DNA of 64,000 nucleotides from JASGIT01 sp047601665 (GCA_047601665.1 JASGIT010000001.1:2914001-2978000), one strand, 5' to 3'. Shown: positions 33,463-42,039, counted from the first letter of the stretch. Numbers and translations: made by a program. Notes: generated by a model from the sequence alone, not told the origin.

Positions 33463-35872
33463 GGTGGTGCCTGTCAGGTGGGTGAAAAGGCTAGTGTTGC
33501 ACAGCGGCACGGGCCTGCCGTGGCTGCTGGTGGGCGTGCTCATGGGCACGGCGGCGCAGCTGGCCCAGCCCGCGCTCTGGGCCTGGGGCGGCTATGCGGG
33601 GCTGATGGCGCTGGGGTTGCTGCTGTGCTTCTTGCCCTGGCGCGCCGGCCTGCTGGCGGGCGCGGCGGTGGCGGTGTTCGGCCTGTGCGGGCTGCGCGCC
33701 GCCGCGTTCCAGGCCCAGGCGCTGGACGCCGCGCTGGAGGGCCGCGACCTGCGCGTCACGGGCATGGTGGCCGCCATGCCGCAGACCATCGAATCGGCGT
33801 TCGGGCAAGGGCCGGGCCAGCGCTTTCGCTTCGAGGTCGAATCTGCGCCGCCCGGCGTGCGCTTGCCGCCCCTGATCGATCTGGCCTGGTTCGCCAGCGC
33901 AAGCGCCGCAGTGCCCGGCCTGCACCCTGGCCAGCGCTGGGATGTCGCCGTGCGCCTCAAGGCCCCCCACGGCGCGCGCAACCCCGGCGGGTTCGACTAC
34001 GAACTGTGGCTGTGGGAGCAGGGCGTGCAGGCCACCGGCACCGTGCGCACAGGGCATGGCGATACGCCGCCGCGCCTGCTGGCCGCCACCTGGAGCCATC
34101 CCGTCGAACAGGCCCGCCAGCGCGTGCGCGATGCCATTGTGCGGCGGCTCGCGGCCCAGGACGCCCGTGCCGCCGGCGTGGTGGCCGCGCTGGTCACCGG
34201 CGACCAGCGCGCCATTGCGCAGGCGGACTGGGATCTGTTCCGCGCCACGGGCGTGGCGCACCTCATGAGCATCTCGGGCCTGCACATCACGCTGTTCGCC
34301 TGGGTGGCCGCGGCGGCGGTGGGCTGGTGCTGGCGGCGCTCGGCGCGGCTGTGCCTGGCGTGGCCCGCGCAGAGTGCCGCGCTCGCGGGCGGCGTGCTGC
34401 TGGCGTTGGCCTATGCGCTGTTCAGCGGCTGGGGCGTGCCCGCGCAGCGCACCGTGCTCATGCTGGCCGTGGTGGCGGGGCTGCGCTTGGGCAGCCTGCG
34501 CTGGCCCTGGCCGCTGGTGTGGCTGCTGGCCTGCGCCGTGGTGGTGCTGGCCGACCCCTGGGCGCTGCTGGCGGCGGGGTTCTGGCTCAGCTTTGTGGCG
34601 GTGGGGGTGCTGTTTGCTTCCAATTTGGTAGCTGCTAGCGCTTATCCCGTAAGCGCTGGAGGCCGATTTGTCTGGATATTCCATCACGCAAAGGGTTTCG
34701 TGCGCGAGCAATGGGTGGCCACGCTCGCGCTCACGCCTCTCACGCTGCTGCTGTTCGGGCAGGTGTCGGTGGTGGGCGCGCTGGCCAACCTGGTGGCGAT
34801 TCCGTGGGTCACCCTGGTGGTCACGCCGCTGGCGCTGGGCGGCCTGCTCTGGCCTGCGCTGTGGGGCGTGGCCGCCGCCAGCCTCGCGCCCTTGATGGCG
34901 CTGCTGCACACGCTGGCCGCATGGCCCGGCGCGGTGCTGGCCCTGCCCGCCGCGCCGCTGTGGGCGGGCGTGGCGGCGGTGGCGGGCGGCGCCCTGCTGG
35001 TGCTGCGCTGGCCTTGGCAATTGCGCCTGCTCGGCCTGCCCTGGCTGCTGCCCGCGCTGTGCTGGTGGCCCGAGCGGCCCGCGCCGGGGCGGTTTGAACT
35101 GCTGGCCGCCGACGTGGGGCAGGGCACCGCCGTGCTGGTGCAAACGGCCCGCCACGCGCTGCTGTACGACGCGGGCCCGCGCTACGGCGCCGACAGCGAC
35201 GCGGGCGACCGCGTGCTGGCCCCGCTGCTGCGCGCGCAGGGCGTGCGGCTCGACACCCTCATGCTCAGCCACCGCGACACCGACCACACCGGCGGCGCGG
35301 CGGCGGTGCTCGCGGCCCAGCCCGGCGCGGCGCTCACCGGCTCCATCGCCAGCGAGGCGAACCTGCTGGCCCTGCGCCCCGCCACCCCCTGCGTGGCGGG
35401 CCAACGCTGGCAGTGGGACGGCGTGGACTTCGAACTGCTGCACCCGCTGCCCGAAGACCTGCAAAAAACCGGCGAAAAATCCAACGCGCTGAGCTGCGTG
35501 CTGCGCATCCGCGACGCGCAGGGCACCGCCGCGCTGCTCGTGGGCGACATCGAACGCCCCCAGGAGCAGGCCTTGCTGGCGCGCGGCGCGCCGCTGTCCG
35601 CCACCGTGCTGCTGGCCCCGCACCACGGCAGCAAGACCTCGTCCAGCGCCGCTTTTCTGGACGCCGTGGCCCCGCGCATCGCCCTGGTGCAAAGCGGCTA
35701 CCGCAACCGCTTCGGCCACCCCGCGCCCGAGGTGCTGGGCCGCTACCGCGAGCGCGGCGTGGCCGTCGTGTCATCGCCCGCGTGCGGTGCGGCGTTATGG
35801 AAGTCTGCCGACCCGCAGGCGCTGCGCTGCGAACGCGCCGCCAACCCCCGTTACTGGCAGCACAACCCGTGA
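33461..35872 (+). CDS. comEC: DNA internalization protein ComEC/Rec2
   Basis: An 803-residue membrane protein. N-terminal helices and a DUF4131-like domain are followed by the competence membrane domain (VAALVTGDQRAIAQADWDLF, ATGVAHLMSISGLHITLFAW). The C-terminal metallo-beta-lactamase-like domain has DVGQGTAVLV and LSHRDTDHTGG. ComEC forms the inner-membrane channel for transforming single-stranded DNA. The exact start is uncertain: ATG 33461 overlaps ridA, and later GTG codons (33482 onward) are possible. A complete repeat hairpin is embedded in frame near 34623-34675 and adds AT-rich codons to a periplasmic or membrane segment. Confidence 0.9.
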   Translation: MVVPVRWVKRLVLHSGTGLPWLLVGVLMGTAAQLAQPALWAWGGYAGLMALGLLLCFLPWRAGLLAGAAVAVFGLCGLRAAAFQAQALDAALEGRDLRVTGMVAAMPQTIESAFGQGPGQRFRFEVESAPPGVRLPPLIDLAWFASASAAVPGLHPGQRWDVAVRLKAPHGARNPGGFDYELWLWEQGVQATGTVRTGHGDTPPRLLAATWSHPVEQARQRVRDAIVRRLAAQDARAAGVVAALVTGDQRAIAQADWDLFRATGVAHLMSISGLHITLFAWVAAAAVGWCWRRSARLCLAWPAQSAALAGGVLLALAYALFSGWGVPAQRTVLMLAVVAGLRLGSLRWPWPLVWLLACAVVVLADPWALLAAGFWLSFVAVGVLFASNLVAASAYPVSAGGRFVWIFHHAKGFVREQWVATLALTPLTLLLFGQVSVVGALANLVAIPWVTLVVTPLALGGLLWPALWGVAAASLAPLMALLHTLAAWPGAVLALPAAPLWAGVAAVAGGALLVLRWPWQLRLLGLPWLLPALCWWPERPAPGRFELLAADVGQGTAVLVQTARHALLYDAGPRYGADSDAGDRVLAPLLRAQGVRLDTLMLSHRDTDHTGGAAAVLAAQPGAALTGSIASEANLLALRPATPCVAGQRWQWDGVDFELLHPLPEDLQKTGEKSNALSCVLRIRDAQGTAALLVGDIERPQEQALLARGAPLSATVLLAPHHGSKTSSSAAFLDAVAPRIALVQSGYRNRFGHPAPEVLGRYRERGVAVVSSPACGAALWKSADPQALRCERAANPRYWQHNP
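34623..34675 (+). repeat. Full two-arm REP-like element inside comEC, in frame
   Basis: GGTAGCTGCTAGCGCTT is followed at once by ATCCCGT and AAGCGCTGGAGGCCGATTTG. AGCGCTT and AAGCGCT form the arms of a hairpin. The element is translated as VAASAYPVSAGGRF. This is the most complete copy of the repeat family in the window and defines the second arm. Confidence 0.65.
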
Positions 35873-35935
35873 CAGCGGGTTGCGCCCATCCCCGGCAAAA
35901 TACCGGGTTTTCCCGAAGAAGAACCCACAACAGGA

Positions 35936-37027
35936 ATGTCCGTCAGCCACCGCAATGCCCTGATCGACCAGACCAAGGGCCTCGCGTGCGCCACCATCGT
36001 GGCCCACCACCTTGCCTTCTACGGTCCCATGTCCGACGTGGCGCAGCCGCTCATGCCGGGCCTCATCGCCTGGCTGTACGACTATGGCCGCATGGCCGTG
36101 CAGGTGTTCCTGGTCCTGGGCGGCTACCTGGCGGCGGCCAGCCTCGCGCCCGAGGGCACGCCCCGCGAAGGCAGCGCCACGCAGCAGATCGGCAAACGCT
36201 TCGTGCGCCTGATCGTGCCTTACGCGGTGGCGCTGGTCGTCGCCGTGCTGGCGGCGGCGGCGGTGCGCCCCTTCATGGACCACCCCTCGGTGCCGGGCGA
36301 CCCGAGCCTGGGCCAGCTCGTGGCCAACGCGCTGCTGCTGCAGGACATCGTGGGGGCCGAGGCGCTCTCCGCGGGCGTCTGGTACGTGGCCATCGACTTC
36401 CAGCTGTTCGCGCTCGCGGTGCTGCTGTTCGCGGCGCTGCGCCGCGCGCCCGCGTGGGCGCGGGGTCTGGGGCCCGTGCTCGCCGCTGTGGGTGGCGCGC
36501 TGTCGCTGCTGGTGTTCAACCGTATGCCCGACCAGGACATGTGGGGCTGGTATTTCTGGGGCTCCTACAGCCTCGGCATGTTGGCCTTCTGGGCCACGCG
36601 CGCGCGCCGGCCCGGGGGCTGGGTGCTGTACATGGCGGCGCTGGGCGCGGTCGCGCTGTGGGTCGAATGGCGCACCCGCATCGCCGTGGCGCTGGTGGCG
36701 GCGCTGCTGCTGGTGTGGGTGGTGCGGAGTGGTTGGGATTGGGGCAGCCAGCACCTGCAGCACCTGGGGCAGATGTCGTACTCGGTGTTCCTGGTGCACT
36801 TCGCGGTGTGCCTGCTCGTGAACGCCGCCGTCAGCCAGCTGTGGCCCGAAGAGCCCGTGCCCAATGCGCTCGGCATGGTGCTGGCCTTCGCGCTGTCCAT
36901 CGCCGCGGGGCGCCAGCTCTACCTGCGCGTGGAGCGTCACGTGCCCTCGTGGAGCCTGGCGCTGCGCTGGCAGGCGGGGCTGGTGGGCACGGGGCTGCTG
37001 GTGGCGCTAGCCAGCAGCCGCCTGTAA
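35936..37027 (+). CDS. Acyltransferase family 3 membrane protein
   Basis: A 363-residue protein with about ten hydrophobic helices. The N terminus RNALIDQTKGLACATIVAHH has the Asp and the His-His of the acyltransferase-3 (NodX/OafA) fold, and MAVQVFLVLGGYLAAASL is the conserved second helix. Family members O-acylate surface sugars or other extracytoplasmic substrates. The start follows ACAGGA directly. The gene stands alone. Its stop is followed two bases later by a 16-bp repeat that also ends rnk. Confidence 0.82.
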   Translation: MSVSHRNALIDQTKGLACATIVAHHLAFYGPMSDVAQPLMPGLIAWLYDYGRMAVQVFLVLGGYLAAASLAPEGTPREGSATQQIGKRFVRLIVPYAVALVVAVLAAAAVRPFMDHPSVPGDPSLGQLVANALLLQDIVGAEALSAGVWYVAIDFQLFALAVLLFAALRRAPAWARGLGPVLAAVGGALSLLVFNRMPDQDMWGWYFWGSYSLGMLAFWATRARRPGGWVLYMAALGAVALWVEWRTRIAVALVAALLLVWVVRSGWDWGSQHLQHLGQMSYSVFLVHFAVCLLVNAAVSQLWPEEPVPNALGMVLAFALSIAAGRQLYLRVERHVPSWSLALRWQAGLVGTGLLVALASSRL

Positions 37028-37028
37028 A

Positions 37029-37044
37029 CCGCTCAGCGGTGCAG
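37029..37044. repeat. Left copy of a 16-bp direct repeat bracketing the racemase-MocR pair
   Basis: CCGCTCAGCGGTGCAG, identical to 39489-39504. The first 11 bases are a palindrome. The right copy belongs to the 3' end of rnk; this copy lies in the spacer after the acyltransferase. Confidence 0.7.
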
Positions 37045-37067
37045 CGCGCAGCCCACGGCAAGATCGT

Positions 37068-37907
37068 TCAGGGATGAACGAGCTGTGGTTCGAGATGCAC
37101 GCCGAGCAGATCAAGCATATGCCTCAGGCCGTTCAATGGCAGTGCAGGAGACTCGGTCGCGATGCAGACGGTACGGCCGCCGCCAGCAGAGGTATGGGGG
37201 CGCAGCAGCGGGACGAGGGACTCGGCCGGATCGAGGAAAGTGATGTCCGGCGCGACCGTCTGGAAGTAGCCAGCCAGCCAGGGAAGGTGGGTGGATGACA
37301 GCGTGCATACGTCCACATCTGGCATCGTCTGGCGCAAGTCGCTGAGGAAGCCGCGTACCTGGGCAAGCGTGGCCTGCTTGTCGGAGAGGAATGTCCCCTC
37401 TTCCACCAGTTGCACGAGCGGCGAAGCGTTGATCAGATCAACGTGCCGACCGCCGGCTTGCCGTTCCACGTAGGCGCGGATCTCGGCGCTGCGAATCAGG
37501 GATTCGACCCCAAGCACCGCGACCCGGCCCGTTGCCGAGATTTCAAGCGCCCGTACGACCGGCGGATAGATGCCGAGCACCGGGACTGGCTGCGCGTCCT
37601 GGATACCGTCCAGCACCATGACCGAAGGGGCATTCGAGGCCAGCACGACCGCCGTGGCTCCCATGTCCGCCAGCCGCTTGATCGCCCGGCTGACGCAATC
37701 GGCCAGCGAGGCCTTGGTTTTCGCGCCATAGGGAAAGCTGGCACGATCAGCGAAATAAAGAATGTCCTGGGCCGGATAGTGCCGTTGGATGACCTGGACG
37801 ATGCCGTAGCTGCCGATGCCGGCATCGAAGACGCCGATGGGTGCGTGAAGTGGCAGTGGTTGCAAGATGCCCTCCAGGAATGAAGCTGCCAGCAGTCTAG
37901 GAACCAT
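37068..37907 (-). CDS. Aspartate/glutamate racemase-superfamily protein lacking both catalytic cysteines
   Basis: About 279 residues. PIGVFDAGIGSYGIVQVIQRHYP matches the glutamate racemase N terminus, and YFADRASFPYGAK matches the MurI motif. The two catalytic Cys motifs of MurI are altered: CNTA is SNAP (VVLASNAPS) and GCTHYP is SSTHLP. Serine thus replaces both cysteines. Standard two-cysteine racemisation is therefore unlikely; another reaction, or ligand binding, is possible. The ATG at 37907 lies in a palindrome; a TTG at 37865 behind GGAGG gives a more MurI-like N terminus and may be the true start. It is divergent from a MocR regulator that probably controls it. Confidence 0.75.
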   Translation of the reverse strand: MVPRLLAASFLEGILQPLPLHAPIGVFDAGIGSYGIVQVIQRHYPAQDILYFADRASFPYGAKTKASLADCVSRAIKRLADMGATAVVLASNAPSVMVLDGIQDAQPVPVLGIYPPVVRALEISATGRVAVLGVESLIRSAEIRAYVERQAGGRHVDLINASPLVQLVEEGTFLSDKQATLAQVRGFLSDLRQTMPDVDVCTLSSTHLPWLAGYFQTVAPDITFLDPAESLVPLLRPHTSAGGGRTVCIATESPALPLNGLRHMLDLLGVHLEPQLVHP

Positions 37908-37914
37908 ATGGTTC
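37901..37914. promoter_or_regulatory. Candidate MocR operator in the divergent spacer
   Basis: GAACCATATGGTTC is a perfect 14-bp palindrome. A related half-site, ATGGAACC, follows at 37939-37946. MocR-family regulators bind pairs of direct or inverted sites between themselves and a divergent target, which fits this position. Confidence 0.55.
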
Positions 37915-37954
37915 AATCAGAAGATCCATTTGCGCCCTATGGAACCAGACCAGA

Positions 37955-39454
37955 ATGGCAAGAGGCAAAGCCCCCATCCCCATCGACCTGCCGAAGCCGA
38001 TCGGTCTGAACGCAGAAGGCACGGCCGGGAAGCAGGAAAGCATCTACAGCGCTCTGCGCGAATCCATCCTCGCAGGCCTTCTGGCGACGGGCAGCCAGTT
38101 GCCATCGACCCGCTCGCTTGCTCTGCGTTGGCAGGTCTCACGTGAAACCGTGGAAGTCGCTTTTGACCGGTTGCGCGCGGAGGGGTACGTCGCCCGGCGG
38201 CCGGGCTCCGGTACCACGGTCTCCACCAGCGTGCCGGATCGGCTCATTGCTGCCATGGCTCCTCCGGCAGCGCTGGCCAAGACCGGGCGGGCTCAGCCGG
38301 AGACTGCCTTGCAGCGTCTTGTCCCGGACGTGGCGGTGATGCCCGGTGTGCCTTTCATTGCGCGCTTGGCGGATCCATCGCTGTTCAAGGTGGAGCAATG
38401 GGCCCGGCAGACTTCCGGCGCACTGATCGCAGCGCAGCCAGAAGACTTGGCTGTGTGCGACTCGCGTGGGCTTGCGGCGCTCCGCAGCGGCATTGCGGAC
38501 TACCTGCGAAGTTTTCGAGGAATTCCGTGCGACGAAGCCGACATCATCGTCACCACCGGCATTCGCCATGCAACGGCATTGGTGGTGCGCGCATTGCTGC
38601 ATCCTGGGGATACGGTATGCGTGGAGGATCCAGGGTATGTCTGGGCTCGCCGCATTGTCGAAGCCCATGGCGCCAAACCGGTTTCGGTTCCGGTGGATGA
38701 GGACGGGCTGGTTGTCAGCGCGCTAGAACCGTGGCCGCAGGCCAAACTGGTCTACGTCACGCCAGCGCACCAGGCGCCGCTGGGTGTCACGATGGCTGTA
38801 TCCCGCCGCCTTGAATTGCTGGAGTGGGCCGCAGCGCACAATGCCTACCTCATCGAAGATGACTACGACAGCGAGTTCAACTACAACAGTTCGCCGCTCC
38901 CCGCCCTCAAGTCCATCGATCGCGTGGATCGCGTGATCTATGTCGGGAGCTTCAACAAGACCCTATTCGCCAATTTGCGGGTGGGTTACATGGTGGCGCC
39001 CCACGCCTTGCGGGAGCGATTGACGGCTACGCTGGCTACCTCCGAGCGCTCTGTCGGGATTGTTGAGCAATTGGGGGTTACAGCCCTGTTGGCGAGCGGG
39101 AGTTTCGTGCGCCACCTGCGCACCGCACGGCAAAGCTACCAATCCCGGCGTGACCTAGTCATCGCGCAACTCGGCAAGCACACTGCCAGGCCCCTGGAGA
39201 TTACTGGCCAGCAAGCGGGATTCCATTTCATTCTCTGGCTGCCGAAAGGCTGCAATGACTCGGATTTCTGCGCCCGCGCGCAGCGTGTCGGAATCAGATT
39301 GCAGACAGTGGCGTCTTTTTGCCATTCAGTAAAGTTGCCACCCGGAGTGCTCATCGGATATACGGCACTGTCTCCGGCCAAGATTCGCCATGCAGCCCGT
39401 TTGCTGGCCCAACTCCTTGATGAGTCCAACGGCGGATCGTCGCATCCCCAATGA
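37955..39454 (+). CDS. MocR-type regulator: GntR helix-turn-helix fused to a PLP aminotransferase-like domain
   Basis: A 499-residue protein. The winged helix lies near 27-95 (IYSALRESILAGLLATGSQLPSTRSLA, SRETVEVAFDRLRAEGYVARRPGSGT). The fold-type I aminotransferase domain follows from about 150: IEDDYDSEF and GSFNKTLFANLRVGYM with the PLP-binding Lys. Such proteins sense PLP or amino-acid adducts and usually control an adjacent divergent gene. Here the divergent racemase-like gene is the likely target. Codon use and GC are lower than in flanking genes, as in its partner. Confidence 0.88.
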   Translation: MARGKAPIPIDLPKPIGLNAEGTAGKQESIYSALRESILAGLLATGSQLPSTRSLALRWQVSRETVEVAFDRLRAEGYVARRPGSGTTVSTSVPDRLIAAMAPPAALAKTGRAQPETALQRLVPDVAVMPGVPFIARLADPSLFKVEQWARQTSGALIAAQPEDLAVCDSRGLAALRSGIADYLRSFRGIPCDEADIIVTTGIRHATALVVRALLHPGDTVCVEDPGYVWARRIVEAHGAKPVSVPVDEDGLVVSALEPWPQAKLVYVTPAHQAPLGVTMAVSRRLELLEWAAAHNAYLIEDDYDSEFNYNSSPLPALKSIDRVDRVIYVGSFNKTLFANLRVGYMVAPHALRERLTATLATSERSVGIVEQLGVTALLASGSFVRHLRTARQSYQSRRDLVIAQLGKHTARPLEITGQQAGFHFILWLPKGCNDSDFCARAQRVGIRLQTVASFCHSVKLPPGVLIGYTALSPAKIRHAARLLAQLLDESNGGSSHPQ

Positions 39455-39488
39455 GCAGCAAACCGCGCCGCAATTTGAGGCGCTGAAT

Positions 39489-39504
39489 CCGCTCAGCGGT
39501 GCAG
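39489..39504. repeat. Right copy of the 16-bp direct repeat, at the 3' end of rnk
   Basis: CCGCTCAGCGGTGCAG, identical to 37029-37044. It includes the rnk stop codon (39493-39495, minus strand). The pair suggests insertion of about 2.45 kb at the end of rnk. Confidence 0.7.
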
Positions 39505-39909
39505 TTCGCCCGCGCTCTCGGGCTGGTAGACGATCTGCTGGACGCGCACCGTCATGGTCTTGCCGCCAGGGCCGGGCCAGGCCAGTTCGTCGCCCACCGA
39601 CAGGCCCAGTAGCGCGCAGCCCACGGGCGCGAAGATGGAGACGCGGTCGGCGCTGCCGTCCATGTCGCGCGGGTAGACCAGGGTCAGGCAGAACGCCTTG
39701 CCGGTCTCGGCGATGGTGAACTGCACGGTGGAATTCATCGTCACCACGTTAGGTGGCATCTGCTCGGGTGCCACCACGTCGGCGCGGTCCAGTTCCGCCT
39801 GCAGATCGGTCTTGCCCGGAAAGGCGCTGGCCGGAATGGCCGCGAGCAGGGCCTCGATGCGGTCCAGGTCCAGCGACGACAGGATGATGTGGGGCTTCTG
39901 GCGGGCCAT
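39493..39909 (-). CDS. rnk: Nucleoside diphosphate kinase regulator (Rnk/GreA C-terminal domain)
   Basis: A 138-residue protein. A short helical N-terminal arm is followed by the GreA/GreB C-terminal FKBP-like fold (NSTVQFTIAETGKAFCLTLVYP, APVGCALLGLSVGDELAWP). Rnk binds RNA polymerase near the secondary channel but lacks the coiled-coil acidic tip, and it influences nucleotide pools. GAGGGAAATTCC before the ATG at 39909 supports this start. Its 3' end coincides with one copy of the 16-bp repeat. Confidence 0.88.
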   Translation of the reverse strand: MARQKPHIILSSLDLDRIEALLAAIPASAFPGKTDLQAELDRADVVAPEQMPPNVVTMNSTVQFTIAETGKAFCLTLVYPRDMDGSADRVSIFAPVGCALLGLSVGDELAWPGPGGKTMTVRVQQIVYQPESAGELHR

Positions 39910-40009
39910 GGAATTTCCCTCGGTGGTCAATGCGAAAGGCCGGGACTGTAGCGGATGGCCAATCCCGCACTGCGGCGCATGGGTTAGCCCGTGGCGTTCC
40001 GTGCCTGAA

Positions 40010-40029
40010 TACTGTATAAATAAACAGTT
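40010..40029 (+). promoter_or_regulatory. LexA-box-like SOS operator
   Basis: TACTGTATAAATAAACAGTT contains CTG-N10-CAG (40012-40014 and 40025-40027) with an AT-rich centre, the proteobacterial LexA consensus. It lies 24-43 bp before the radical SAM gene, where it would block its promoter. Confidence 0.68.
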
Positions 40030-40052
40030 TTCAGGCTTTTGCGAGGCGTGCC

Positions 40053-41129
40053 ATGACCGAGTTCCACGTGCCCGTGTCGGCCCTCAAAGGCCGGGGCGCG
40101 GCCACGCACCTGGCCCACCGCTTCATGCGCGAGCAGCGCGCGGTGTTCGACGACGGCTGGACGGAGTACGAGCCGCTGGCCCCGCAGCCCACGCAAGTGG
40201 TGTTCGAAACGGTGAAAAGCGCCATCAACACCGTCGATGCGCCCGACCTGTTCTTCGAGCATTCCATCAACCCCTACCGGGGCTGCGAGCATGGCTGCAT
40301 CTACTGCTACGCGCGGCCCACGCACAGCTACCTCAACCTCTCGCCGGGGCTGGACTTCGAGACCCACATCATCGCCAAGCACAACATTGCCGAGGTGCTG
40401 AAAGACGAATTGCAGCGCCCCGGCCACCAGCCGAAATGGCTCAACGTCGGCTCCGCCACCGACTGCTACCAGCCCGTGGAGCGCGAACTGCGCATCACCC
40501 GCGCCGTGATCGACGTGCTGGACCAGGCGCGGCACCCGTTCACGCTCATCACCAAGGGCAGCGGCGTGGAGCGCGACCTGGACCTGCTCGCGCCGCTGGG
40601 CGCGCGGCGGCTGGCGGCGGTCTACATCACCCTCACCACGCTCGACGTGCAGCTTGCCCGCATCCTCGAACCGCGCGCCGCCGCGCCGCACCGGCGGCTG
40701 CGCACCATCCGCACGCTGGTCGATGCGGGCGTGCCGGTGGGCGTGAGTGTGGCGCCGCAAATCCCCTTCATCAACGAAGACATGGAGCAGGTGCTGGCCG
40801 CCGCGCGCGATGCAGGCGCCACCAGCGCCTTCTACACGGTGCTGCGCCTGCCGTGGGAACTGCGCGAGCTGTTCCAGCAATGGCTGCAGGCCCACTACCC
40901 GCAGCGCGCCGAGCGCGTCATGGCCCGCATTCGCGACCTGCGCGGCGGCCGTGACAACGACCCGCGCTTCGGCACCCGTATGCGCGGCGAAGGCCCGTGG
41001 GCCGACCTGCTGCGCCAGCGCTTCCAGGTGGCGTGCCGGCGGCTGGGGCTGAACCGGCAGCGCGAGCCGCTGGACGTGTCACAGTTCCGGCCCGCGGCGC
41101 TGCGCGGGCAGGCGGGGCTGTTCGACTGA
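40053..41129 (+). CDS. PA0069-family radical SAM protein (spore-photoproduct-lyase-like)
   Basis: A 358-residue radical SAM enzyme. NPYRGCEHGCIYCYARPTHSYL contains the CxxxCxxC [4Fe-4S] motif near residues 76-83, and NVGSATDCYQPVERELRITR and TLITKGSGVERDLDLL follow. It belongs to the group related to SplB, the spore photoproduct lyase, whose role in non-sporulating bacteria is unknown. A LexA-type box upstream suggests DNA-damage induction, which supports a repair function by inference. A thioredoxin-reductase-like gene converges 7 bp downstream. Confidence 0.88.
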   Translation: MTEFHVPVSALKGRGAATHLAHRFMREQRAVFDDGWTEYEPLAPQPTQVVFETVKSAINTVDAPDLFFEHSINPYRGCEHGCIYCYARPTHSYLNLSPGLDFETHIIAKHNIAEVLKDELQRPGHQPKWLNVGSATDCYQPVERELRITRAVIDVLDQARHPFTLITKGSGVERDLDLLAPLGARRLAAVYITLTTLDVQLARILEPRAAAPHRRLRTIRTLVDAGVPVGVSVAPQIPFINEDMEQVLAAARDAGATSAFYTVLRLPWELRELFQQWLQAHYPQRAERVMARIRDLRGGRDNDPRFGTRMRGEGPWADLLRQRFQVACRRLGLNRQREPLDVSQFRPAALRGQAGLFD

Positions 41130-41136
41130 AGACGCC

Positions 41137-42039
41137 TCACCCAAGCAGCAGCGCCTGGTGCGCAGCGACGCCCGCCTGCGCTCCATCCCCCACGGCAAAG
41201 GCCACGTTGCCCGCCATGCGCGCGGCATCGCCGCAGGCAAAGACGCCTTTCACCGAGGTGGCCTTGAAGGCGTCCGTGTGGATGTAGGTGCCTATCGGGC
41301 CCTCCTCGAAGTGGCATCCCAGTTGCTCGGCAATCGGGCTGGAGACGCGGGTGTGCGAAGCGGTGAACAGCCCATCCATCACGACACGCCGGCCATCCGT
41401 CAGCTGGACGGTGGCCGCATCGACGATGCCCGCCACGCGCTGCGGCTCGATCACCACCCCGCGTCCGGCCAAGGTTGCGCGCTGCGCGGCGTCCAGTTCA
41501 ATGGCTTCGTTCGTGAACAGCGTGACCGTGCCCCAATCCGGCAACATCGTGGCCTGGTGCAGGGACATGGGGCCGGTCGCCAACACACCGATGCGCCCCT
41601 GGCCCAGTTCGTAGCCGTGGCAATAGGGGCAGTGAAACACGTGCTTGCCCCAGCGTTCGGCCAGGCCTGGAATTTCGGGAAGATCGTCTACGACACCCGT
41701 GGCCAGAACGATCAGGCGCGTCCGCACCTGCTCGCCGGACTTCATGCGCACGAGAAATCCGTCCTGCATCTGCCCGGCCTGGGCGGCCTCGCCATCCAGC
41801 CACTGCACGCTGGGATAGGCCAGCAACTGCCGCTTGCCTTCGGCGGCAATGGCATCCGGCGAACGCCCGTCCTGTCCGAGAAAACCATGCGACGCCGCGG
41901 CAAAGCGGTTGCGGCGCAGGCCCGCATCCACCACCAAAACACGGCGCCGCGCGCGTGCCAGCTGCAGGGCCGCCGACAGGCCGGCGTAGCTGCCGCCGAT
42001 GACGACGACTTCGAAGGAGCGGGGAGATTCAGTGTTCAT
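41137..42039 (-). CDS. Thioredoxin-reductase-like FAD-dependent disulfide oxidoreductase
   Basis: A 300-residue flavoprotein. The N-terminal FAD motif is VVVIGGSYAGLSAALQLA, the redox-active pair is in FHCPYCHGYEL (CxxC near 137-140), and the C-terminal FAD contact is GVFACGDAARMAGN. The NADPH motif is GRIGVLATGPMSLH, a variant of GxGxxA/G. It belongs to the YumC/TrxB-like group whose partner is uncertain. It overlaps the upstream Rrf2 regulator gene by 11 bp, so the two form a redox-sensing operon. Confidence 0.88.
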   Translation of the reverse strand: MNTESPRSFEVVVIGGSYAGLSAALQLARARRRVLVVDAGLRRNRFAAASHGFLGQDGRSPDAIAAEGKRQLLAYPSVQWLDGEAAQAGQMQDGFLVRMKSGEQVRTRLIVLATGVVDDLPEIPGLAERWGKHVFHCPYCHGYELGQGRIGVLATGPMSLHQATMLPDWGTVTLFTNEAIELDAAQRATLAGRGVVIEPQRVAGIVDAATVQLTDGRRVVMDGLFTASHTRVSSPIAEQLGCHFEEGPIGTYIHTDAFKATSVKGVFACGDAARMAGNVAFAVGDGAQAGVAAHQALLLG

